Assembly (NCBI GenBank): GCA_021464245.1
Contig: JADCRB010000040.1
Coordinates: forward strand, 1,156,939 to 1,220,938
Source: Carallia brachiata
Taxonomy: Eukaryota > Streptophyta > Magnoliopsida > Malpighiales > Rhizophoraceae
DNA length: 64,000 bases
Reading direction: 5' to 3'
Positions 22,018-35,347 of the stretch are shown here, in pieces. The translations under genes were made by a program, and so were the position numbers. The notes beneath the pieces are model-generated. The model searched no databases. It was not told where the DNA came from and saw only the letters and a program-made list of their open reading frames with translations. Numbering within the stretch: position 1 is the first letter of the stretch; every line of letters starts with the position of its first letter.

Positions 22018-25000
22018 ATGTGGCGATCTGGGTTCAGGAAGTTCAGCTTCTCCAATTTGTCTTCGGTAATTCCATCTATCTTTCTGGCAATGACAACATT
22101 TTTTTTTTTTTTGTTCTCTTGGTTTGGTTGAAAAAAATGATACTTTGACTGATAATCTTTGTAATTTACCTCATTTCCGCTGTTTTGTTAATTGAAGTCA
22201 ATTAATTTCAATTAAAAAACTGCAGGTTGATTGTAAAGTTGGATCCTTTTCAGCTTCTAGTTTGTTGGGTCATCATTTATTAGATGGTTTTGCATCGGCT
22301 AGCAGAAAAACATGTGCAACTTCTTCTGCAAAATACTTGGAAGATTCTCCTCATCCTAATCCTGATATTGTTTCTGATGATATGCTGATTGATTCATTTG
22401 GGAGGAGGCACTCTTACTTGAGAATTTCCTTAACTGAACGTTGCAATCTGCGTTGTCAGTATTGTATGCCGGCCGATGGGGTGGAGCTCACTCCTGGTCC
22501 TCAGTTGCTTTCCCAGAACGAGATTATTCATTTGGCTGATCTTTTTGTAACTTCTGGAGTGAATAAAATTCGTTTGACCGGCGGGGAACCAACTGTTAGA
22601 AAAGATATTGAAGATATATGTTTTCGGCTTGCTAGCTTGAATGGACTGAAGACTTTAGCCATGACTACTAATGGGATTACTCTCTCAAAAAAACTTCCAA
22701 AACTCAAAGAATGTGGGCTTACGGCTGTAAATATCAGCTTGGACACATTGGTCCCGGCCAAGTTTGAGTTTATCACGAGGCGTAAAGGGCTCGAAAGGGT
22801 TTTGGAGTCAATTGATGCTGCTATAGATTGTGGCTACAATCCTGTCAAAGTTGCTTTCTTTTTCTTTGATTATTTTGCTCTTCCATGCCTGTTTCCCTTA
22901 TTATTTTTCTTTGAGATTTCTTCTCAGGCAATGCAATATCTTCTTTCGTATTCCAAATTGTATTTCTGAAGTCAGTTATTTATATCTTAGTTATATTTTA
23001 CTTATGGATGAATTGATGAAACTAGGAAAGGATTAGAATGTAAACATGAATTATGGAGGGATACCCTGGAGTCTTAAGAGTTTTGGGTTACGACGAAGGA
23101 ATATTAATTTTAATTTAAGCTATGTTAGGTGAGTCATGGGGGCACACTATTAGACTAATTGACTCAAATCCCTCACAGCAACTGATTTCGTTGTTTATGC
23201 ACTTTTATTTAGAAGAATGGAAATATAGAGGAGGAAGTTCTAATAGGACGAGTTTTGAATATAAATGGAGTGCATAACTGAGTTTTGTGTGACCATAAAT
23301 TTTTATTGAGTTGAAAAGCAAATTCTATCAAACAGCAATTAGGCCAACATTATTGTACTTTAGCATGGAAATGCCCAACATAGACTTACAAATGTTTCAA
23401 TTTCTATGGGTGACCCAAATCTAGGGGCATGACAAGAGGAGATAGAGAGAAGACAACCTAAGTTGTCTTGAGAATTTTTGATTATTTGAAAGGATCTAGA
23501 ACAATTACATCTCACACTGGAATCTGTTCATAATAAAAGGGAATGACAAGAAAGGATTCATGCAACCAAGCCAAATTAAATTTGAGACTATGACTTTGTT
23601 GTTGGTGGTGTTGTAGTTGTTTATATTTTAGGCCTTGACTGGCACCAAACTGAGACCGACTTTTTCCTTGTTTACTGTGCTTGTTTCTGTTAGGTGAACT
23701 GTGTTGTAATGCGTGGAATCAATGATGATGAGCTCTGTGATTTCGTAGAGTTGACTCGTGACAAGCCAATCAATGTCCGGTTTATTGAGTTCATGCCCTT
23801 TGATGGGAATGTCTGGAATGTCCAAAAACTTGTTCCGTTCTCAGAAATGTGGGATACAGTGGTAAGGTAGAGACATGACAGGTGATCCTGCGTAAATATT
23901 CCTGGGTGTCTTCTTAGATGTTCTCTCATTAGCACCTTGTGACTTGACAGGCAAAACAGTTTACAGAGATAAAAAGGCTGCAGGATCACCCAATAGATAC
24001 GGCTAAGAACTTCATGATAAATGGTCACCTTGGTACTGTTTCCTTTATCACATCCATGACTGAGCATTTTTGTGCCGGTTGCAACAGATTACGACTTTTA
24101 GCTGATGGGAACTTTAAAGTCTGCCTCTTTGGTCCATCAGAGGTGAACATCATCTTACTTGTTATATTTGAGCTGCATTGGCCTCTGTAATTTATTGCTT
24201 TGCTTGATTTGATGTCCGGGTTCCCAACCTGTTTGTATGATTTGCGATTGGTTCATACACCAATAGTCCTATGCATGCTTATCTGCTATTTTGCCTATAT
24301 TTGTCTGTTCTTAACATTGCCCCACTTATTTTGATGATGGTGATATGGGTGAGGAAAGATTACAGTGGTTTAGATGCTATAGTCATGATTTCATTGGATG
24401 GTTGATGGTAGTTTACGTGAGGTTTGGTGACTTATATTTTCCTATACTGTACCTTCTCTTCCTCACTGGTAAAGAGGTGGCAGGAAGGGTTTTCATTTAC
24501 CTTCTAGAGGTTCATGGAACCAGGCCATTCTTCAACTTGTATATTTTCATTATAAGTTGAGGAAAGTTCCCTGCATTTTTAGATGGTGAAATAAATGTAC
24601 GTAGCCTTTTGGCTGTAGTTTCCCAAGTTTTTTTTTGGCCCTTTTCTTTATTTGATTTTAGTTAATACTGGATCTTACTGTTTGCAGGTCAGCTTAAGAG
24701 ATCCCCTTCGTCACGGTGCAGATGAGCATGAGCTTAGGAAAATAATTAGTGCAGCGGTATGCAATTGGCAGCCTTTTCATCTTTATATTGCAACATAATT
24801 ATGATGTTAATTCTCTATCCTAACCTTTTTGGTGTCATCAATGTTATGATAAGATGAAGCAGTGCATCTTTGTTTATGCATCTCTAATTTCGTCCATTTA
24901 GGATTGTTCTCAATGTTCCTCCCAGAGAGCAGCATTCTACTAGCTGACTCATTGTTGCCAGATGGACACTTCTATTTATATTCCTCTATAAAGGGTGTTA

Positions 25001-25369
25001 TGGAGATTTTTCTGACAGTGACAAATACTACAGGATTATCCTTCAATACGTATTGATTTGCATGAACTTGTCGAACAATTTGAGGGAACCTGAACATTTG
25101 GTCATTTTCTCAATCTTGTGTGTTTTCCTCAATTCTTTTAATATATTCCCTTTTAGTCTCATTCGAAGTTTTTCTAGTGCATGGGCTGGTTGAAAGGGTG
25201 CCCGTTGGCTTTGCTTGCAATGCTCTTCATCGTTTATTCATGAGTTTTCTTGCTTGGCTGAAGAATCTCTTTTTTTTGGCTTCAGGTCAAGAGGAAAAAA
25301 GCTTCACATGCCGGGATGTTTGATATTGCAAAAACGTCAAATAGGCCTATGATACATATTGGTGGGTGA
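22018..25369 (+). CDS. CNX2: GTP 3',8-cyclase, mitochondrial (molybdenum cofactor biosynthesis protein CNX2, MoaA family)
   Basis: A radical-SAM enzyme that, with CNX3, turns GTP into cyclic pyranopterin monophosphate, the first step of molybdenum-cofactor synthesis in mitochondria. Six coding exons: 22018-22065, 22226-22849, 23694-23861, 23951-24142, 24688-24756 and 25286-25369. All introns are GT-AG and all junctions fall between codons, giving 394 residues, about the length of Arabidopsis CNX2. Exon 1 ([16 protein letters not shown]) is basic and Ser-rich, fitting a mitochondrial presequence. The SAM [4Fe-4S] motif CNLRCQYC has Cys 89, 93 and 96; GGEP is at 135-138. The second cluster site CAGC plus 13 residues plus C has Cys 321, 324 and 338. 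The chain ends in the essential GG. It looks fully functional. Intron 2 holds a LINE fragment. Confidence 0.95.
23250..23560 (+). mobile_element. LINE reverse-transcriptase 3' fragment in CNX2 intron 2
   Basis: Plus strand at ~23263-23370 reads KWSA, then after breaks [20 protein letters not shown]. This matches the plant LINE RT tail usually worded KLKGKFYRTAIRPAMLYG. Several stops interrupt it. It lies wholly within the 844 bp second intron (22850-23693) in the same orientation as the gene and does not touch splice sites. Confidence 0.7.
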
Positions 25370-25702
25370 GGCTTGGAACGTCCTTAGACTCCGCTAGGCG
25401 CTCTGGTATATCATATTTGGAGTCCAGATACATGTTTTTTTTTTTTAATTTCCCTCATCGATTGTTTGTTGCAATGACAAAAATAAGTGAACTAAAGTTT
25501 GTTAAGACATATCACGGTGCTATTGTTTGCTCCTTGTTTGGATACGTAGACCTCCGAAATAGACTTCGACTCTTGTTGTGGCAGAATCGTATATCCATTA
25601 TGTGATTGAGCTGATTGGACATATGGTAACCAAATATTTACAACGCATTGATAAAATTATACGAAAAATTAAAGAAAGATAAAATGCACTACCCTATTAT
25701 TA
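25370..25702. other. CNX2 downstream flank
   Basis: Follows the CNX2 stop codon and presumably holds its 3' UTR; a 3' end could not be fixed. A poly-T run lies at ~25435-25447. No separate gene is supported. Confidence 0.5.
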
Positions 25703-26361
25703 AGGGTCTGTTTGATTTGTTTGTTTAATATTACTGTTACTAGTTAATGTTGCCTGTTACTGATTATTAAAAAAATTAATAAAGTGTTTAGTTAATTTTA
25801 TACTTACTGTTACTTTTAAATAATTAAATAACTAATTTAGACATTTAATTTATATTAATATATTATATTAACAAAATTATCTTTATATTTTATAATTTTT
25901 ATTTTTAGAATAAATATTTTATAAATAATATTAAAAATTTTCTCACTTAATTTTTATTTTTTCAAAAAAATATTAATGTTTACTAGATAATAAAAAATAT
26001 AATGTTTGAAATATTTTTTAAATATCATTAATAAAAATTTGAAGTAAAAAAAATATTTATGAATTATTAAAAAATAAAAGTATCACATTTATATAAATAT
26101 TAATGAAGCTTAATAATTATTAACTAATTATTTGAAGTTATTTTAGTCTATATAAATTATTATTAAGTTAGTAAAAAGTAAATCAAACATTCATCTCTTT
26201 ACTTGAATTACTTTTCAATCAGCTGCTTTTAAAATATCATATAAGAAAATAAGTAAAATCAAATAACAGTTTAAAAAAATTAATCAAACATTCATCTCTT
26301 TATTTTTTTAAAAATGAAATGTAAATATATCGTCATAAAAAATTAACTCAAACACCCCCTA
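25703..26361. mobile_element. MITE, TGTTTGG-ended family, copy 1
   Basis: Left end agggtctgtttgatttg; reverse complement of the right end agggggtgtttgagtta. About 660 bp, very AT-rich, no coding capacity. Left subterminal words such as tgttactgattatt recur in inverted form near the right end of copy 3 (taatcagcaa, taatcggtaacag). It lies ~330 bp downstream of CNX2. Target duplication not clear. Confidence 0.7.
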
Positions 26362-27598
26362 AAACACACTTAATGAAAGAGATACAATTACCTTGTAGAA
26401 GGCATACGATAGTTTGTTAAGGTCTTGTTTGGTATGGTAGCTATTTTCTGATTTTTTATTTTGTTTCACGCAGGCAACAGAAACTTGTTTGAAAAAGGTT
26501 TTGCGATTGTGATTTCTTTGGAAAATTGAAATCAATTCTTGGAGAAAAATCACATCCTTTAAAACGTCAAAAAGATGTTATTCACTATAAAGCTGTTCCT
26601 TTCTTCACCACTCAAACTTCAAACCTGCATAACCCCATCTCCTTTGATGTCGGCGCTGTTGCCATCCCTTGTTGCCATCGCCGCCAACCCGTGTTGCTGT
26701 TGCACTTGCACCTGCCGAAGCCGCCAACCCCCTCTTAATTAATTAGTATTTCTTTCATCTTTTCACAATTGGCGGTTTATCGGTTGAGATGGGTGATGGA
26801 GTTGCTATTATAAGGAAAAAGATTACAAAAAGTCAAATGGGTGTTCTAGGATTTCTTGATTGAATTGCTATTTATGTGGTTTACGTTAGTGATTGGGTTC
26901 AATTTTTTTGTTTTTCGAAAAAACAGATTCTTGAATTAAATTTAATGGGTGTTTGGGTTCTTATCGGAACAAATTTTAAATCCAAATATTATAAATTTAT
27001 ACATTAGCAAGTGATCGAGTGCCTGAGCTTCTACTTTGGCTTTTGTTCTCTTATTGGATCTATATCTAATTTTTCATAGACTGCTACACAATTTAGGACA
27101 AAATGCAGAGAATGTTAAAGAGACTATGAAATTAACAATGAACAACGCCAAAGATATTGCAGAGGAGGTTTAAAATTCAAAAATCTTGCTCATGGTAACA
27201 TATAGATGGTTGTAAGGCTATAAATTTTTGGTATCAATATATAATACTAGTTTCTAAGCTTACGAGATGTGCCTGTTATTAATCTATTCTAAAATATATG
27301 AAATTTAACATAAAATAACAATTATAATTATTGTTATAGATAAAAAAAAAAAATCCAAATCATCCAGCAGGTGCAAAGGAGAAAAGCAAGTGTCAAATAA
27401 TTAACGATTAAACTAAAAGACAATTGCTAACATGAAAAAACAAAGTAGTTAACTAAATAGAGTATCACAAAAAAAAAAAAAAAGTTCGAAAGTGTCCTAA
27501 TTTTCCTCAAAAACTCAACAAAACTTTATGTTGCTTGCACCATGCGACCGTGATCGTGGGATTGAGGTATTGATTTTGAAAGTGTCTACTGCCTCAGC
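26362..27598. other. Intergenic, no gene seen
   Basis: A locally less AT-rich stretch at ~26580-26735 includes gttgccatcgccgccaaccc and a short open frame, but no recognisable domain. The remainder is AT-rich with poly-A runs at ~27340 and ~27472. No RNA gene was recognised. Confidence 0.6.
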
Positions 27599-28321
27599 AG
27601 GTGTTTGGATAAATTTTTAATGGGATGTATTTGTATTTTATTTTTTTTTTTAAAGAAAAGTGTTTGGTAAATTTTTTTATACTACTTTTTTATTTTGTGT
27701 ATTTTCTTGTACGACTCCTTAATAACAGTTGATTAAAAAACTGTTCAAGGCTAATTTTTTCTATTTTTTGGTTACTTTCCTGTTTTTAATATTATTAATA
27801 ATTTATATAGACTAAATTACCTTTAAAAATATTTATATAATCTTATTATTAATTTTTCTTTTACTTGTCACATGAATTAGATATGTTAATTTATTTCATT
27901 AACATTTGTATAAATATAATATTTTCTTTTTTCAACTATTTTTAAATAATATTTTTTCACTTTAATTTTTTTAATATTGGCACTTATAAAAAAATCTCAA
28001 ATATTATAATTTTTATCATTTAATAAAAAATAATATTTTTTTAAAAAAATTAAAATTTAAGTGAAAAAATTCTCGACATTATTTATAGAATATATTTTAA
28101 AAATATTAAATTACAAAATATAAAAATAAAATTTTTAATTTCATATATTTATATGAATTAAATATTTAAATTAGATACTACATTATTTAATAGTAACAAA
28201 ATATAAAATTAACAAAACATTTTATTAGTTTTATCAATAATTAGTAACAGGGAATATGAATCAATAATAAGTAAAAATAATCAATAATAACAATATCTAA
28301 CAAATAATCCAAACAAACCCT
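27599..28321. mobile_element. MITE, TGTTTGG-ended family, copy 2
   Basis: Left end aggtgtttggataaatt; reverse complement of the right end gagggtttgtttggattatt. About 720 bp. The right subterminal region has repeated aataataa and atcaataat words like those of copies 1 and 3. No ORF. Confidence 0.6.
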
Positions 28322-28879
28322 CAATTTTTAAATTATCTATAGCCTTCACTGATAAATAAAAGCTTAGATGTTAGATGTTCTCAAAGTATAAAAAATCCAC
28401 GTTGCCTCGAGACCTTGAGTTCCTCAATTTTCTCAATCAGTGGCAACCTGCAGCTAAAAAAGTAATTACAAGGACAATGCCGTTTTTAATCTTAAATTTT
28501 TATATATTTTTATAATTAAATTTTATATTTTAAAGATATTTTATGATTCAGTTCTTTCAGTCAAACAGTTAAAATGTAATTTGACCAAATGAATATGAAT
28601 AAAATAAAAAGCATAAATACTACTTATTTCATATTTCTTTGTTTTAGTATTTTAAAAATAATTAAAATATTTAAAAATAACAAAAATATAAAAAATAAGT
28701 AAAAAATCCCAAAATTCTATATTATTGCCATTCCTGAAAATAGCCACAAAAATATTGACTAAAAACTCAATTGAAAAAAATTTGAAGTGTTTAAGAATTA
28801 AAAAAATTAAAATATTTAGAACTTCATTGAAAAAAATTAAAATGTATGAGATACAAGTCTCTCCAAATATACTTATTTT

Positions 28880-29845
28880 CCAACGCTATTTTTCCAACGC
28901 TTGTAGCGTTGGGGCCTGCCATTGTAGCATTCTTTGTTATACTCGTCTAAGACAATAAGCAACCTGAAGCCACATCAAAGATACATTATAATGTTTTTGT
29001 AGGAGATATTATATTACTTAAATTTAATTTTTTATTTTAGAAATCTTAATGTTTAATTTTAAAAAATAAATATAAAATTTATAAAAATTTAAAAATTACT
29101 CTTATTATATAATTTATAATTTAATAAATTTTTGAACAATAAAAAGAGAAATAAAAAACGACCCCTGCTGGAATTGAAATTGGATTTTCTAAATAGTAGT
29201 CTTATGACTAACCTATATTTTGACATTTTCAATTGATTACGTACCACGCGTTGTTTTACTAATTGATGTGACTATTTTACAATGATTACAAATGTGTCGT
29301 GTCCTCCACCGGTGATTACAGATTTTCAGTGTCAAGAGCATCTAATGCGAATCACACGTCACATTTGATAAACAGAAAGGAATTAGAAACAACCCTTTTT
29401 TTAATTAAAAATAATAAGTATATTGAAGATATATTTGTGATCATTCTTATAAATTAAGAATAGGAATCTCTTATTATATATTTTTATTTAATATTTTTTA
29501 TAAGAAAATTTTATTATATGAATAATATTAAACTTGAATAATTTTTTTTTTAAGTTTAACCATTATGTTAATAAATTTAAAATTAATACTGTGTTGATAC
29601 TTAAATTTCTTTTTATTTATGAGAATTCTAACTAAAATTATTGTTGAAAGTAACACTTTAAATTATTACCAAAGTTATTACCGTTATAAAAACAATCATC
29701 TTCTGGATTTCGTGGTAACTATCTTGTTAACATCATATGTTGACTTTGCTTCCTATGTCAATCAAAAAAAAAAAAAAGATATTGTGTCAATGAGATTTTT
29801 GTTTAAGAAACTAAAGTTGAGGCCTCGAGATATTAAATAAAACGT
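28880..29845. repeat. Dispersed repeat, copy A (lacks the insertions found in copy B)
   Basis: Shares ordered blocks with 34198-36665. Examples: tatactcgtctaagaca (28939 here; ~34239 in copy B), aaatgtgtcgtgtcctcc (~29288; ~35735), cttgttaacatc (~29722; ~36326), aatgagatttttgttt (~29789; ~36387). In copy A the blocks are closer together because three inserted elements are missing. Superfamily unknown; no coding capacity seen. Confidence 0.75.
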
Positions 29846-32800
29846 CATATACATATAAATAATTACGTAGCTCATTTTTTACAAAACATTTTAATGTTCA
29901 ATTTATCTATTAATGTCTAACATCTCATTTATTTTTTAATATCTATCGTATTACGAACCTGCTCTGTTGGATAATAGGAGAAATTTTAAGTCTTCCAAAA
30001 GAGAACAGAATTTTAGCCTCTGTGGTTTGCCTCTTTTACAACTCAACTCGTTAGGAGACAACTTGCACCATAAGGCCTATATAGTTCTTTATATTGATTA
30101 TTGAGACCTCTTGTTAAGATTTTGTTAATTTACTAAAGGAATTTTATCAAATAGCATTATTTTGAATATGTTTAAATTTTTATGTTCAAAAATGTTTAAG
30201 ACATTTTTTATGTTCAACTCTTACGTGAAGATGTTCAACGTAGTTTTAACAAAATTCTGTTGATAGATTTAATAGAATCTTAATAGTGAGGTAAATTGTC
30301 AAAATTAGAGACCGCAAATCACAGAAGAAAAAAGGGGAAACAGGCAAGGTTTTTTTTTTTTTCAGTCTAAAAGTTTAGGTATCCAGAAATTTATTAGATT
30401 CTGACTATTCCAGTTCGAGTCGGGTAGACCCATTAAATGAGGCAAATCTCTCCCAACACCTATTTTCTTCATGTATAAGACTCGAATTCAAAATTTTATT
30501 TAAGGGAAACTAAGTTTCTCACCACTTGAATTAACAGACGTTGGTAGTAAAGTTTTAATGTATTATAATTGGCGTTTGGATTTGGGCTTCCACCATGGAT
30601 CCTCCACTGGCATTGGGCCTCCAATAGCTGCGTGATTTCTCTGGGTTATCTGTGCCCGCTTGGTTGCGGACCACTAAGCTTCTTGTTTAACTTTGGGGCT
30701 ACACACTCGCTTTACTGTAGACCCAAAAATAAAAAATGAATCACTTTTGCATCTTACAAATCAATCCAGACTGATCCTCTTTCTTTTTTCATTTTTCTTT
30801 TTTGGTCCTAATTGATCTTTTTTCCTTTTTGTTGGCTAATTTAATGGTTAGGGGAGTCCTATTAAGAAAAAAGGGGAGGGAGAGAGCTATCAGGCGGGAG
30901 TTCGAACTCCTGCCTGGCCAGTTGGAGCAAAGATTTTCCATCCGCTTAAACAAGTGTCTGGGTTCTATCTAATTCTTTTTTCTTGTGTACTATGATGGCC
31001 TGTTATAACCGAGACCCAACCAATAATGTATTCAGCTTTCCAATAGTCGCAAGGAAAATTTTCCTCTTCGGACACGATCAGTGACATCTCACAGCTCAAT
31101 CGTTCTTCTTCTTGTTGGTCTCACCCATTTGACAAGCAGTTTCTTTGTTCATCCAAAGAAAGGACTTGTTGAGAATTTTCGCACTTAAGGAAAAGGACTG
31201 AAGCCGTTGAAAGCAATTAGCCAATCAACCATGATATTTATTTCGCATAGCTGTATAATGGGTCTCGTGATTTGACTTGGCTTTGGGGTCCAAACAATCA
31301 TATCTGAGAAAATTGGTGCAAGTGCATCACCCAATTGTCAGAGAGAACAAATGCACATGGACCCCCTACGCTTCCCACATGGTCTCACAAACTCTTGGCA
31401 AAGTGGGCAAAATTAAAGCCTTTGCTTGCTTCAAAATTTTGCCACCCCTCTAAAATATTCATATTGTAATCCTACCTTTGCGTTCAAGTTAACGTGAGTG
31501 CAATCAATACTGACCCATGAAAGGATACATGGGAAGATTTACATCATCCTGTTCCCATGTAGTAAAGAAGAATTAATGGTGCTCCACTCTATCTCCTGGG
31601 AACTCCACGCCGTATACATGCACATATGAAGGGTCCATGCTTGACCATTAGGGGACATATCATAATTAAATCAAAGAAGAAAAGGAAATGGTTTACATAT
31701 TATTAGTCAGGTCATTATATTTTCAATGACATTACTTCCTATTAACAGCTCCTCTAATAACGTAACGAGGAAATGATGTACATTTTAATAAATTTAATAA
31801 TGGATAACAAAAAAATATCAGATTATTCAACAACGAAAATGTGGGGACTAATTTTATAAAAACAAAACGTTGTATTTGTAGTTAAACAATGACTCAAATA
31901 TTAAGCACCAATTTAAGATTTTAGCCAATAATTTATTGAGGTATTATATACAAGAGAAAACATAAAATGGCTGTAGGATTAGTAGGCATAGGTTGGACAA
32001 AAGCTCGCTAGTGTTTTTTTTTTTTTCGAATTTTTGAAATTTTCTGGCAAAATACACCTGATTTTGTAACGAGGATGATATGGTTTTACAATAAAGATGA
32101 TAATGTTTTGTAACGGACTACCAAAACTAGTTTTAGGCTCATTGCAATTTTTGTCTATCCCTGTTGCAAATTACATCGTAGTTACTGCAGATTTTGTGTT
32201 TCTATGTGGATAGTCAAATTTTTTTTAAAAAGTAAATTTTTGTTGTTTTTCTTAAGCTAGAGCCTATTTTCTGGCTGTTCCATTTCCAGTAATTTATTGC
32301 TACGTATTGGAACTCTATCTACAAATCAAATTAGTAAGAATAACATTCTTTTTATAATAAATTAGTAAGAATAACATTACCTAGTGAATGTTTTAGAATG
32401 ACACTGTATATGATGCAAAGAAAGGATTTAGAATTTGGATCCATTAGATATCCGTTATCCAAAAGAAACGGGAAAAATTAGAACTATATTATCGTATGTT
32501 ACTTCCAACATTTCAAAAATAACAACTTTGATACGTTAACACAATTAAGAATACATAGAATTAGCAGATACTAACAATTTTTTTTTTAAATAAGATGTAC
32601 ATATGTCCTTAGTTTTCATTGTGGTAATCTCCAAACAAAGCCATCAACTTTTCAATTTTCTTAAATATCTATCACAAATTTTTATTTTTTTAAAATATAT
32701 CACAAATTTTTTGATTAGTTCTAAATTTATCATATCATCATAACACAGTACTATATGTATTTTCAAGATTCCAATTTTAGATCTCAATTTACATTTTGAC

Positions 32801-34197
32801 AACGAAAAAATCAAGATTTTTTGGGCAGATTGAGGATTAAAATCTTGAAAATAAACACGAAATTAATTGCTATATATAGAATGATAATATGATAGATTTG
32901 AAACAAATAGAAGAGTTTGTGATATATTCTATAAAAAATAAACGTTTGCAATATATTTAAAAAAATGAAAAATTTATATATATATATTTTTAGATTTATA
33001 TGTGAGAGATATCATTGATTTTGATGACATGATTTTTGTCGTTGGCAAATGCTCTTTTTGACCCATGGCCCCCCCCCCCCTTTTTTTTTTTTCTTAAACG
33101 TTCGCTAATGTCATTTGTATTTACGGTGAATTTTGACTGGCCACTCTAAGTATAAGTTATCCTTGCCCAAAGAAAAAAAGAAACGAAGAATTGAAAAAAC
33201 CTCTTATATATTGGCAACGTTTATTTTTTCCGTCACCTTTTTTATTTTTTGACCGCTCTCGTGATTTCAAATTCATAATCACATTCTCAAGCAATGGACC
33301 AAAAGGGGCAGAATACTACATGAACACGAGTTCATAACGTCAAGCAGAAGCGCACTTAAAAGAAGAGTCACAGCGTATAATCATGATTATTGTTACACAT
33401 CTATATTAATTTAATATAGAGTTTTATTACATAGATATATTAAATGGCAGACAAAAAATAGTTATAATAATAACAAATTAATTATTTTATACAATTAAAT
33501 GATTACGGTTTATAATAAAAAATTGATTAAAAATAAATCTATTTTTGTTATAACATTAATTATCTGATTGTATAAATTAATTAATCGATTGCATTTTAAT
33601 TATTTTTTATCTACAATTTTTTATATCCGGCGTATATTTTTCGTTCAATATAATATACGACGCTCTTCTTGTGTAAAGACAATTTGTCTCCACATAATAA
33701 TGGATCCCAAAAACTTTATAAAAAGCCGACGACGCGCAAGACCCGGCAATCTGCGAGGCCATAACCAAAGCAATATTGGTTTCATTGCTTTGTAAAGCAA
33801 AGGATGTTCCATTGATAAAAACTAAAAAGTGAAAAGAAACCCTTTTATAACTCTCCTGTTGTTGGCATGGGGGACAAACTCATGCGTTTTTCTACGCCCA
33901 GCACAAATTAAAGACGCATTTTTAAGCCTCTATGGGTTCATTTGACCATTCCAATCAAACAATTAATCAATCTGATCTTCTTTTCCCTTTTTCCCCTTTA
34001 TACCAAAGAAAAAACTTACCCTGATCTTTTGCTTTGGTTGATGGAGTTGGTAAAGCAAAATGGGTGATCCAATATTAATTTGACCTTTCCTTCAAGTTCT
34101 TATGAAAGAATTCGTTTAATCTTCCATTTAATATTTTCCATGCTCCTCAACTTGTAGCTACCACAATCTGCTTCTGTTGCTTTTTTTTTTTTGTCAA
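29846..34197. other. Long intergenic stretch, no gene seen
   Basis: Over 4 kb without a supported ORF. Contents: a near-perfect 26 bp palindrome at 30891-30916, poly-T runs (~30351, ~32015, ~32578), and a C13-T12-type homopolymer junction at ~33069-33092. The only moderate open frame (33568-33795, plus) is low-complexity at its start and has no domain. No tRNA cloverleaf was recognised. Confidence 0.6.
30891..30916. repeat. 26 bp near-perfect palindrome centred on TTCGAA
   Basis: caggcgggagttcgaactcc followed by tgcctg: both arms pair except one G/T position. The centre gttcgaactcc resembles a pol III B box. It may be part of a SINE or tRNA-derived relic, but no A box at the right distance or tRNA fold was found. 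Confidence 0.6.
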
Positions 34198-34316
34198 CTT
34201 TTAGCACTTGCAGCCCTGGCTTTGTATTATTCTTTGCTATACTCGTCTAAGACATTGAGCAATGTGAAGCCATGTCAAAGATACAATGTATAATGGCCCA
34301 TGCTGGGATTGAGCTT

Positions 34317-35225
34317 AGTGGTGGATTCAAAAAAATTTTCAGGGAACAAACATTATATGTATAAATACAATAAAAAAATTAATATATATGATAAAAATAA
34401 AAAAATAAATTAATTATTCAAAATTATAAACATCATAATTATATCATATGAATTCTGATGTTTTAATTTTTTTTATTTTATATACAATTAAATAAAAAAA
34501 ATTTATATAAGTAATCATTGAAATATTTAGTTATTTATCTCTCATGTGATTACGTATTAATGATGCTAATTGTAAAAAAAAATTTAATTTAATCGTTATA
34601 ACTAACAAAATTGAAGTCAACTTATAAACAAACACATGTTTGATATATAAAATATTTTGTCTCTTTAGTAATAATCATTTTTTAGAGAGCTTTTTTAATA
34701 ACAATCATTACTAATAATTTGTTTCATTAAAAGATAAAATATTTTTTAAAAAAGAGTGAGAATATAAATATAAAAAAATTTATTGAAACAACTTTTAAAA
34801 TAAATGGAAATGATTTTAGAAAATACATTGTAAATGGCTTGCCAAGGAAGAAAAAAAAAAAAAGAAAGAAAGCAAAGTAGCAAAAAAAAAAAAAAGAAGA
34901 AAAAGGAATTGATTCGAAAAGGAAAATAAGGAAAGCAAAAAAGCTAAAAGAAGAAATTCTTTGGGAAAAAAAAAGGAACAAGCAAAATAAATTTAAAAAA
35001 AAAAAAAAAGGGAGGAGCGCGGAATCAGCGAGAAGGAAAAAAAAAACAGAGAGAGAAAAAAAAAAGTGACCGAGGGAATCGAATCTAGGCTCTGAGGCGA
35101 GACATGCGAAAAGTTAAGGGATACCATTAAGATAAATGCCAACACTTGAAATATTTTACTTACTAAAATACATAACTTAAACTTTAAGGGTGGATAATTA
35201 TCCACCCCCACCTGGATCCTTAATA
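34317..35225. mobile_element. Non-autonomous transposon (~0.9 kb) with 9 bp target-site duplication
   Basis: Flanked by perfect attgagctt at 34308-34316 and 35226-35234. The left end agtggtggattc and the reverse complement of the right end (ggatccaggtggg region) both carry a GGAT[TC]C word, though the inverted repeats are weak. Copy A has the uninterrupted site (tgctggaattgaaattgga at ~29165-29185). A 9 bp duplication fits Mutator-like elements. No transposase; the open minus frames at 34727-35211 are poly-Phe/Leu artefacts of A-runs. Confidence 0.7.
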
Positions 35226-35347
35226 ATTGAGCTTGAATTTTCTAAATCAGTAGTCTAATAATTAACCTATAACTTGACATTTTTTGTGAATTGCACACCA
35301 GACATTATTCTTATTCTGTTAAGTGAATTGATACGTAATTATTAGGA

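Noticed and set aside
34727..35211. Phe-rich minus-strand frames that look like membrane proteins
   Set aside because: They are translations of poly-A/GA-rich tracts inside a non-autonomous element.
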